From JAEDES01 sp964470055 (GTDB lineage Bacteria > Bacillota_I > Bacilli_A > RF39 > UBA660), in contig CAYXZZ010000026.1 in the NCBI GenBank assembly GCA_964470055.1, positions 1 through 19,593 on the forward strand: a stretch of DNA of 19,593 nucleotides, given 5' to 3'. Each line of letters begins with the position of its first letter. Position 1 is the first letter of the stretch. Below are positions 13,610 to 19,593 of the stretch, piece after piece. The notes beneath the pieces were generated by a model. The model saw nothing but the letters and a program-made list of their open reading frames with translations. It made no database searches and was not told where the DNA came from. The translations under genes were made by a program, and so were the position numbers.

Positions 13610-14560
13610 TTATCTCATTAAGTAAGAAAATATTAGAGAACTTAATTTTAAACTATTATGTCTTAAAATATTATCTTCTACAATAATTAGATCGTCCTCT
13701 ATTAGTTCTACTCCTAGTTTTTCTAGTTTTTTATGATCAATTAACACTGGGTCTTTTTGTTCTTCTGTGTAATACTTTTTCGCAATTTTTTTATCTATTT
13801 TTGTATTGCTGGCAATTACGGCATCTAGATTTTTAGTCTCTAGATATCTATTGATTAATTCCACGTGATCTCCTACTGTAAATTTATCTGTTTCTCCAGG
13901 TTGAGTTACGACGTTGCATAAGTACATAATTGGAGCCTTTGTTTCAGTAATTGCTTCTTTAACCTGTTTACAAATTACATTTGGTAAAACGCTTGTGTAG
14001 AGACTGCCCATACTCAATAATATTAAGTCAGCCTCTTTTATAGCAGTTAATACTTCTGGTAAGACATTTGGTTCTTCTTTATAATATATTTTCTTTAACT
14101 GGCGATGGGCACTCGTAATTTGGTGCTCACCCTCAATAATATTTCCATCATAGTCTTGACCCATTAATGTTAGTTTTGAATCTTCAGAGATTGGTAAAAC
14201 TTTGTGTTTAACGTCTAGAAGTTTACTTAGATAACCTATTGAATCTTTTAGTGAACCATTCATATCTAACATTGCTGTTAGAATTAGGTTTCCTAAAGAA
14301 TGTCCATCTAAGTCACTTGATGTTTTAAAACGATATTCCATCATTTTTTTGATAGGTTCATCTATACCTGATAGTGATGTGATTACTTTTCTGATATCTC
14401 CAACGGCTGGAGTATGAAATTCTTCTCTTAATCGTCCTGTTGAACGACCATTGTCAGAAACTGTAATAACTGCCGTTATGTCAACAGGAAAACTTTTTAA
14501 TCCTTTAAGTAGGTAGGAAATACCAGTTCCTCCACCAAAGACTACTACTTTTTTATACAT
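13610..14560 (-). CDS. yvcK: YvcK/MgfK family protein (gluconeogenesis factor)
   Basis: This is a UDP-sugar-binding family protein needed for growth on gluconeogenic carbon sources and for cell shape in B. subtilis; it belongs to the CofD-like fold. The 316 residues are of normal length. It opens with KKVVVFGGGTGISYLLKGLK (nucleotide-binding loop at 9-14). AVITVSDNGRSTGRLREEF, TPAVGDIRKVI, DGHSLGNLIL and ILLSMGSLYTSVLPN are all family blocks. The ATG at 14558-14560 has GAGGTGAT overlapping the lgt stop. In most Bacilli the order is rapZ-yvcK-whiA; here rapZ is absent and lgt stands directly upstream. Confidence 0.95.
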   Translation of the reverse strand: MYKKVVVFGGGTGISYLLKGLKSFPVDITAVITVSDNGRSTGRLREEFHTPAVGDIRKVITSLSGIDEPIKKMMEYRFKTSSDLDGHSLGNLILTAMLDMNGSLKDSIGYLSKLLDVKHKVLPISEDSKLTLMGQDYDGNIIEGEHQITSAHRQLKKIYYKEEPNVLPEVLTAIKEADLILLSMGSLYTSVLPNVICKQVKEAITETKAPIMYLCNVVTQPGETDKFTVGDHVELINRYLETKNLDAVIASNTKIDKKIAKKYYTEEQKDPVLIDHKKLEKLGVELIEDDLIIVEDNILRHNSLKLSSLIFSYLMR

Positions 14561-14570
14561 ATTATCACCT

Positions 14571-15404
14571 CTAATTAAAGTATACCATGTTGTCGATTGC
14601 TACCTGTTTAGGGTCTTTACGATATAGATTTTCGTCACTTTTCTTCTTTGTTAAATTTATTACAAAAATAATTAGACCAATTACAATAAATAATAATGAT
14701 ACGGCTTGGGCAATTTTGATTGGTCCTAACATTAGTGAATCTGCTCGTAAACCTTCTATTAAAAATCTAAGTGTTCCATACCAAATTAAGTAAAATGCAG
14801 TTAAAGTTCCTCTTTTTAAATATTTTCCCCAGCGAATTATTAACATGGCAGCAAATCCAAATAAACAACCAATTGATTCATAGAAGAAAGTCGGTTGACG
14901 GTACTCTCCTAAAATATACATACCATCAATTATAAATTGAGGAATTCCTTGAGATTGTAATGTTTCAAGAGTAGTTACCGCTCCGTAGGCTTCGCTGTTA
15001 AAGAAATTTCCCCAGCGACCGATTGCTTGGGCTAAAATTAGGCCAACTACTATTATATCTAGCATTCGCATTATATTTACATCTTTTTTCTTACAATAAC
15101 TAATAATTGATAATAAACCTGCTAGTATTCCACCATGAATGGCTAGTCCACCATTCCAAATCTCTAGTATTTCGAGTGGATGTGCTATATAATATGGAAG
15201 ATTAAATGCTACATAGTAAAGTCTTGCACCGATTATTCCAAATATTATTGTATTAAACGTTAAATTCACTAAAAAGTCATCATCAATATTTCGTCTTTTA
15301 GCCTCACGGTAGATTACAAAACAAGCGGCTAACATTGCTAAAAAGATAAAAATGGAATACCAATAAATTTGTATAAATCCTAAGTCAAACGCTACTCTAT
15401 CCAT
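14571..15404 (-). CDS. lgt: Prolipoprotein diacylglyceryl transferase
   Basis: This integral membrane enzyme transfers a diacylglyceryl group from phosphatidylglycerol to the lipobox Cys of prolipoproteins. The 277-residue protein has about seven hydrophobic segments (for example IQIYWYSIFIFLAMLAACFVI and IAQAVSLLFIVIGLIIFVI). The Lgt signature GRWGNFFNSEAYG is at 129-141, GGLAIHGGILAG (85-96) holds the conserved His90, and R220 is in LIEGLRADSL. After the last membrane helix (about 250) there is a charged cytosolic tail of some 27 residues. The ATG at 15402-15404 follows AGAGGG at 15411-15416. It lies 15 bases after uvrA and 10 before yvcK. hprK, the usual neighbour, is absent. Confidence 0.96.
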   Translation of the reverse strand: MDRVAFDLGFIQIYWYSIFIFLAMLAACFVIYREAKRRNIDDDFLVNLTFNTIIFGIIGARLYYVAFNLPYYIAHPLEILEIWNGGLAIHGGILAGLLSIISYCKKKDVNIMRMLDIIVVGLILAQAIGRWGNFFNSEAYGAVTTLETLQSQGIPQFIIDGMYILGEYRQPTFFYESIGCLFGFAAMLIIRWGKYLKRGTLTAFYLIWYGTLRFLIEGLRADSLMLGPIKIAQAVSLLFIVIGLIIFVINLTKKKSDENLYRKDPKQVAIDNMVYFN

Positions 15405-15419
15405 ATTATTCCCTCTTTG

Positions 15420-18233
15420 TTATAGTATTTTTTTCAAGAACTGACCTGTGTATGATTCTTTTACTTCTGATACTTCCTCTGGTGTTCCGGTTGCGACTAT
15501 TGTTCCACCACCGTCTCCACCTTCAGGTCCTAAATCGATTATGTAGTCTGCTACTTTAATAACATCAAGATTGTGTTCAATGACTACTACTGTATCTTTA
15601 TTATCTACTATTTTCTGTAAAATTGCAAGTAAACGCTTGATATCGTCAACGTGTAACCCTGTTGTTGGTTCATCAAGAACAAATAGTGTTTTTCCGGTTG
15701 CCTTTCTTTGAAGTTCTTTGGCTAATTTTACACGCTCTGCTTCTCCTCCTGATAGTGTTGGAGCACTTTGACCTAATTTGATGTAACCAAGTCCAACTTC
15801 TTCTAAAACTTGAAGTTTATGTTTAATCTTAGGAACATTGTCAAAGAACTCTAATGCTTCTGTTACACGCATATCAAGTACTTCTGCAATGTTTTTCCCT
15901 TTATATTTTATGTTTAATGTTTCTCTATTATATCTAGTTCCGTGACATACTTCACATGGAACATAAACATCTGGTAAAAAATGCATCTCTATTTTTTTTA
16001 CTCCGTCTCCGCGACAGGCTTCACAACGTCCGCCTTTAACGTTGAATGAGAATCTATTTTTTTCAAAGCCATACATTTTTGCTTCTTTTGTGGTTGTGAA
16101 TAAAGTTCTAATATCATCAAAAACACCTGTATATGTTGCGGGATTTGAACGTGGAGTTCTTCCAATTGGATTTTGAGAGATGGCAACTATTTTATCTAGG
16201 TTGTCCATTCCAATTATTTTTTCAAATTTACCTGGTTTATCTTTTGTCTTATATAAACGTTGAGAGACTGCCTTGCATAATATTTCATTAATTAAACTAC
16301 TCTTTCCACTTCCGGATACACCGGTTACACAAGTAAATGTTCCTAGTGGGATATCAACATTAATATTTTTTAGATTATTTTCACGTGCACCTTTGATTTT
16401 TAAAAATTTTTCATTGCCTTTTCTTCTTGTTTTCGGAACTTCAATACACTTTTTACCACTTAAGTATTGTCCGGTAATACTATTTTCATTTTGCATTACT
16501 TCCTCTGGAGTACCATGAGCAACGATATGCCCTCCAGCATCTCCTGCCCCTGGTCCAATATCTACTAAGTAGTCACAGGCCATCATTGTATCTGTATCGT
16601 GTTCTACAACTATAAGTGTATTTCCTAAATCACACATTTCTTGCATTGACTTGATTAGCTTCTCATTATCTCTTTGATGTAGACCAATGCTAGGTTCATC
16701 TAATACGTATAAAACTCCTGTAAGATGAGAACCTATTTGGGTTGCTAGACGAATACGTTGTGCTTCTCCTCCTGATAGGGTTCCTGCACTTCTACTTAAG
16801 GTTAAGTATTCTAAGCCAACATTAGATAAGAAACTTAGGCGTTCATTGATTTCTTTTAATACTAGGTTTGCTATTTGTTTTTGTTCTTCTGATAGTTTTA
16901 GACTTTCATATGATTTTAGAAGTTCTTTGATACTCATGCATGTTACTTCGTAGATGTTTTTTCCAGCAACTTTTACGGATAGAACTTCATCTTTTAATCT
17001 TGCTCCATGACACGCGTCACATTCATATTCAACCATGTAGTTTTCTAACCAATCACGAATCCATGTAGAACTTGTTTCCATATAACGACGTTCTAGGTTA
17101 TTAATGATTCCTTCGTAGAAGTCTTTACTATTGTAGCTATTACCGCTTTTAGACTTATATTGGAAATGAATTATTTCATCTGATCCGTATAGAATCATTG
17201 CTTGTTGATGTTCAGTTAAACTTTTCCAAGGCTTTGTCATATTAATCTTATAATGTTTACAAACACATTCTAGTTTTTTGTAGTCTAGTCCTTCTGGATC
17301 ATCAGTTAGTGTCTTAATACAGCCTGCTGCAAGTGATAGTGTTTGATCTGGGATTAGTAAATCTTTATCTATTTGGAGCTTTACTCCTAAACCTTTACAT
17401 TCTGGGCAAGCACCATATGGAGCATTGAAACTAAAAGTTCTTGGTTCTAACTCGCTTAATGAAAAATCACAGTGAGGACAAGCAAATTGTTCTGAGAAAA
17501 CTACTTCTTTAGCATCTTCTCCTAATACTTGAATAATTACTTTTCCTTCGGCTAATTTTGTGGCTGTTTCAATTGCTTCAAAGATTCTACTGTGTGAGTC
17601 TTCTTTAATAACAACACGGTCAATTACAACATCGATGTTATCTTTTTTATTCTTGTCTAAGTCAATTTCTTCACTTAAATCAAGCATCTCACCATTAACA
17701 CGTACTCTAACGTATCCTTCTTTACGTAGTTTTTCAAGTAAGTCTTTATGTGTACCTTTTTCACCATGAACTACTGGAGCCATGATAATTATTTTAGTTC
17801 CTTCTCCGTATTCTAAAACTTTATCAGTCATTTCTTCAACACTTTGAGAAGAGATAGGAATGTTATGAGTTGGACAATATGGTACTCCGACTCTTGAGAA
17901 TAAAAGTCTTAAGTAGTCATAAATTTCGGTAACTGTTCCGACTGTTGAACGAGGGTTGTTTGAAGTTGTCTTTTGATCGATACTGATTGCAGGAGATAAT
18001 CCTTCAATACTATCAACATCTGGTTTTTCTGAACCTCCAAGGAATTGTCTAGCATATGCTGAAAGACTTTCAACATAACGACGTTGTCCTTCTGCATAAA
18101 TTGTATCAAAAGCAAGAGAACTTTTTCCACTGCCAGATAGACCTGTCATAACAATCATTTTATTCTTTGGTAATTCAATATCTATATTTTTAAGGTTATT
18201 TTCACGTGCACCTTTAACAATAATTTTATCCAT
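15420..18233 (-). CDS. uvrA: Excinuclease ABC subunit A
   Basis: UvrA is the damage-sensing ATPase dimer of nucleotide excision repair, which loads UvrB. The 937 residues are typical. It has two ABC modules: Walker A GLSGSGKS (31-38) and GVSGSGKS (638-645), and signatures LSGGEAQRIRLA (487-498) and LSGGEAERVKLA (827-838). Walker B is in YVLDEPSIGLH and FVLDEPTTGLH. Zinc modules use C252/C255/C276/C279 and C737/C740/C760/C763. The ATG at 18231-18233 follows AGGTGA at 18238-18243. It is the first gene of the uvrA-lgt-yvcK-whiA operon. uvrB, normally upstream in Bacilli, is not in the window. Everything essential is intact. Confidence 0.98.
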   Translation of the reverse strand: MDKIIVKGARENNLKNIDIELPKNKMIVMTGLSGSGKSSLAFDTIYAEGQRRYVESLSAYARQFLGGSEKPDVDSIEGLSPAISIDQKTTSNNPRSTVGTVTEIYDYLRLLFSRVGVPYCPTHNIPISSQSVEEMTDKVLEYGEGTKIIIMAPVVHGEKGTHKDLLEKLRKEGYVRVRVNGEMLDLSEEIDLDKNKKDNIDVVIDRVVIKEDSHSRIFEAIETATKLAEGKVIIQVLGEDAKEVVFSEQFACPHCDFSLSELEPRTFSFNAPYGACPECKGLGVKLQIDKDLLIPDQTLSLAAGCIKTLTDDPEGLDYKKLECVCKHYKINMTKPWKSLTEHQQAMILYGSDEIIHFQYKSKSGNSYNSKDFYEGIINNLERRYMETSSTWIRDWLENYMVEYECDACHGARLKDEVLSVKVAGKNIYEVTCMSIKELLKSYESLKLSEEQKQIANLVLKEINERLSFLSNVGLEYLTLSRSAGTLSGGEAQRIRLATQIGSHLTGVLYVLDEPSIGLHQRDNEKLIKSMQEMCDLGNTLIVVEHDTDTMMACDYLVDIGPGAGDAGGHIVAHGTPEEVMQNENSITGQYLSGKKCIEVPKTRRKGNEKFLKIKGARENNLKNINVDIPLGTFTCVTGVSGSGKSSLINEILCKAVSQRLYKTKDKPGKFEKIIGMDNLDKIVAISQNPIGRTPRSNPATYTGVFDDIRTLFTTTKEAKMYGFEKNRFSFNVKGGRCEACRGDGVKKIEMHFLPDVYVPCEVCHGTRYNRETLNIKYKGKNIAEVLDMRVTEALEFFDNVPKIKHKLQVLEEVGLGYIKLGQSAPTLSGGEAERVKLAKELQRKATGKTLFVLDEPTTGLHVDDIKRLLAILQKIVDNKDTVVVIEHNLDVIKVADYIIDLGPEGGDGGGTIVATGTPEEVSEVKESYTGQFLKKIL

Positions 18234-18250
18234 AATATCACCTGGTTCAT

Positions 18251-18259
18251 ATTATACCA
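18251..18259 (-). promoter_or_regulatory. Extended -10 promoter of the uvrA operon
   Basis: TGG-TATAAT on the minus strand (TATAAT 18251-18256) with no good -35. An imperfect dyad ACCA-CGTA-TGGT (18256-18267) overlaps its upstream edge. No Bacillus-type LexA box is visible. Confidence 0.6.
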
Positions 18260-18281
18260 CGTATGGTGATTTTTAGTTACT

Positions 18282-18311
18282 AAAAAAGCAAATCTTTTTT
18301 GTGATTTGCTT
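18282..18311 (-). terminator. Terminator upstream of uvrA
   Basis: Minus-strand hairpin of 9 bp (AAGCAAATC 18286-18294 with GATTTGCTT 18303-18311), 8-base loop, followed by six Ts (18287 down to 18282). It isolates uvrA from anything transcribed to its right. Confidence 0.75.
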
Positions 18312-18604
18312 GTAATTATAAATCTATGGTAATTTTGCCATCGGCACTGGCAAATTTGATGAGGCTTTACATCGTTCATAAAATCTTTCTGGAAACATGT
18401 TGATATTGTTTAACCTCTTCAGTTATAACTATTTTAACCTGCTTGACTTTTAATTATGACAAATTTGCCATAATTAAAATTAGGATTATGTAACTATTCC
18501 CAAATGCCCAAAAATTCAATAGTATTTCTATTTCTTAATTGTTCTGTAACAAAGAAAGATTCTTCTTACTCGATATTTCTTGTTAATGTTTGTCCGAAAA
18601 TAAA
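18312..18604. other. Gene-free stretch between two terminators, with hairpins
   Basis: I find no convincing gene here. It holds a 7-bp hairpin TTTGCCA/TGGCAAA (18334-18354) and an 11-bp hairpin (18448-18458 with 18469-18479). The 11-mer TGGCAAATTTG occurs at 18348-18358 (plus) and inverted at 18460-18470 (minus). Short protein-like runs occur on the minus strand in two different frames, broken by stops. It may be a decayed small gene or an uncharacterised RNA bounded by minus-strand terminators on both sides. Confidence 0.4.
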
Positions 18605-18623
18605 GAGCAAACTTAATTTGCTC
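18600..18623 (-). terminator. Terminator of the GyrI-like gene
   Basis: Minus-strand hairpin of 7 bp, GAGCAAA (18605-18611) with TTTGCTC (18617-18623), 5-base loop, followed by TTTATTTT-type sequence. It is 12 bases beyond the stop codon. Confidence 0.75.
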
Positions 18624-18635
18624 CTGGATTATAAT

Positions 18636-19271
18636 TTACTTTATTTTTTTTATTGGATGTCTAATAACCGTCTTTAATTTACTTACATCACATTTTCTTG
18701 GATCACTTAAATATATTTCGTGATGATACCTTTCATCAGTAATATCTAACTCATATTCATTTTCTTTTATATATTCATGCATTAAATTAACTGTTGCAGG
18801 TTCATCATCATAAGAACCCAAGTGCATACATTGAACACATAGTCCTTCATCATAGGAAAAAAATTCCACTCTTGAAAAATCTTGTTTCTTTTTCTTTGTT
18901 GCTTCTTCGATAGCCCAATCAAAATCTTCTTTACTAACAAAGTCTGGTAATCTAATTAGTGATATAAATTTAAAATTTTCTTTATGAGCATAATCCACTC
19001 CATTAATACCATCTTGCCACCAAAATCCTTCTAGTGGTGGAATAACATATTCAAAATAACCATTAATTTTGTGAGTTCCTTTATAACTCATTTTTATTGT
19101 ATAAGCAATTCCATATAATAATCCTATTGTATTTTGATAATCTCCTTTTTCTTCATTGGGATTACCCTTACCTCTTACTGCTATATAATTCATTTTAGGA
19201 ACTTCTACAATACTAGGTTTATTTTTAGGCATATAAAATTCTTTATATTCTTTTTTATAGTCAAAAGCCAT
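18636..19271 (-). CDS. GyrI-like small-molecule-binding domain protein
   Basis: This 211-residue protein fits the GyrI-like family (Lin2189/SAV2921 type), stand-alone versions of the effector-binding fold found in MerR/AraC regulators. Some family members hydrolyse cyclopropanoid toxins; others bind drugs or gyrase. Visible family features are an N-terminal DYKKEYKEFYMPKNKPSIVEVPKMNYIAVRG-like block, the core strand around FKFISLIRLPDFV, and the late segment LCVQCMHLGSYDDEPATVNLMHEYI followed by HHEIYLSDPRKC near the C-terminus (YLSDPR is a family hallmark). There is no DNA-binding domain. The ATG at 19269-19271 follows GGAGA at 19279-19283. It lies 39 bases after a tiny membrane protein gene and close to a group II intron. 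The ligand cannot be told from sequence. Confidence 0.85.
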   Translation of the reverse strand: MAFDYKKEYKEFYMPKNKPSIVEVPKMNYIAVRGKGNPNEEKGDYQNTIGLLYGIAYTIKMSYKGTHKINGYFEYVIPPLEGFWWQDGINGVDYAHKENFKFISLIRLPDFVSKEDFDWAIEEATKKKKQDFSRVEFFSYDEGLCVQCMHLGSYDDEPATVNLMHEYIKENEYELDITDERYHHEIYLSDPRKCDVSKLKTVIRHPIKKIK

Positions 19272-19310
19272 GATTATATCTCCATTCTATTTGATAAATT
19301 ATAATTTTTA

Positions 19311-19511
19311 TTACTTTTTATTTTTGTCTTTATCTTTATTTAGATAAACGCTTCCTAAACATAAAAAGGTTGAACCTAAACACAAATACACAACGCCTGT
19401 GCTATTATTTTTATTCATAAAATTAATTATTGATACAATATAAAAACATACTGCACTAAAATAATTTAATATAGACACTATCTTATTTGTTTTATTATTA
19501 TTCTTTTTCAT
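19311..19511 (-). CDS. Small two-helix membrane protein, unknown function
   Basis: I do not recognise this 66-residue protein. A basic N-terminus (KKNNNKTNK) is followed by two hydrophobic segments, about 11-31 (IVSILNYFSAVCFYIVSIINF) and 38-57 (TGVVYLCLGSTFLCLGSVYL), and a charged tail KDKDKNKK. It looks like a helical hairpin in the membrane. It is supported as a real gene by a strong GGAGG ribosome binding site (19518-19522) six bases before the ATG. The 3' end of a group II intron lies only 17 bases upstream of that ATG, so any native promoter has been separated from it or lies in or beyond the intron. It precedes the GyrI-like gene by 39 bases and may be cotranscribed. Confidence 0.6.
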   Translation of the reverse strand: MKKNNNKTNKIVSILNYFSAVCFYIVSIINFMNKNNSTGVVYLCLGSTFLCLGSVYLNKDKDKNKK

Positions 19512-19528
19512 ATACTACCTCCACTATA

Positions 19529-19593
19529 ATCGAGTAGGAGCACAGATTACTCCATGCATCCCTCACAGAACCGAACGTGCAGAGTTACTGCAT
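19529..19593 (-). mobile_element. 3' end of a group II intron (domains V-VI), continuing past the window
   Basis: Read on the minus strand, 19593-19568 is the 3' part of intron domain V: TGCAG, a 5-base loop, CTGCA, the CG bulge, then TTCGGTTC. The matching 5' arm would lie beyond the edge. Domain VI follows (19564-19532): GAG and GGA pair with CTC and TCC, and GCAT pairs with GTGC higher in the stem. An unpaired TA leaves the likely branch-point A at 19535, seven bases from the 3' end. The intron would end ...CTCGAT at 19529, a typical boundary. The intron-encoded reverse transcriptase/maturase gene, if any, is outside the window. Confidence 0.85.

Noticed and set aside
18182..18379. Open frame of 65 codons overlapping the uvrA start
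   Set aside because: It crosses the uvrA promoter and a terminator hairpin, overlaps the uvrA start region, and has no protein-family features.
18312..18480. Possible HPr (ptsH) pseudogene on the minus strand
   Set aside because: Short runs such as QVKIVITEEV and SLIKFASADGKITIDL faintly recall HPr, but the GLHARPA active site is not recoverable, the pieces need several frameshifts, and there is no room for the second half.
1..19593. CRISPR array, tRNA, rRNA, prophage or toxin-antitoxin module
   Set aside because: No regularly spaced repeats, cloverleaf sequences, phage genes or recognisable toxin-antitoxin pair were found. The XRE regulator stands alone, with no toxin gene beside it.

Overview
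This is a low-GC stretch of a Bacillota chromosome, most likely class Bacilli. TGA appears to act as a stop (it ends dinB and tpiA) and Trp is read from TGG, so this is genetic code 11 and not the Mollicutes code. A full-length Spo0A suggests a spore former or a recent descendant of one. Gene order recalls the B. subtilis block uvrA-(hprK)-lgt-(rapZ)-yvcK-whiA-(crh)-clpP-(cggR)-gapA-pgk-tpiA-pgm. In this window the bracketed genes are missing and eno is absent. The style resembles uncultured gut Bacilli (Erysipelotrichales/RF39-like), but I cannot name a species from sequence alone.

Layout, left to right; almost everything is on the minus strand. (1) 1-1154: the start of the S10 ribosomal protein operon (rpsJ, then rplC running off the left edge), with a strong extended -10 promoter and a structured leader. 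(2) 1222-2837: a Y-family DNA polymerase, divergent from a small XRE-type regulator. (3) 2864-5715: a DUF4143-type ATPase followed by gpmI, driven by a near-consensus promoter. (4) 5739-6620: spo0A, with a perfect Spo0A box and a near-perfect inverted second box upstream. (5) 6634-10248: glycolysis. gap is its own unit. pgk, a GNAT-like gene of unknown role and tpiA form a second unit. (6) 10280-11999: a TGS/uridine-kinase-type nucleoside kinase. (7) 12045-12677: clpP, one of only two plus-strand genes, convergent with whiA through a shared bidirectional terminator. (8) 12671-18259: a tight operon uvrA-lgt-yvcK-whiA. (9) 18260-19593: a 400-bp gene-free stretch bounded by two terminators, a GyrI-like protein, a tiny two-helix membrane protein, and the 3' end (domains V and VI) of a group II intron leaving the right edge.

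Functionally, gap, pgk, tpiA and gpmI cover four consecutive steps of lower glycolysis in three transcription units, with no CggR-type repressor nearby. uvrA and dinB serve DNA repair and damage tolerance. YvcK and WhiA link central metabolism to envelope synthesis and division. Spo0A would govern entry to sporulation.

I saw no CRISPR array, tRNA or rRNA, and no obvious new defence system. The most notable signals are the intron end, the paired Spo0A boxes, the GNAT-like gene inside the glycolytic operon, and operator-like palindromes upstream of gap and at clpP.
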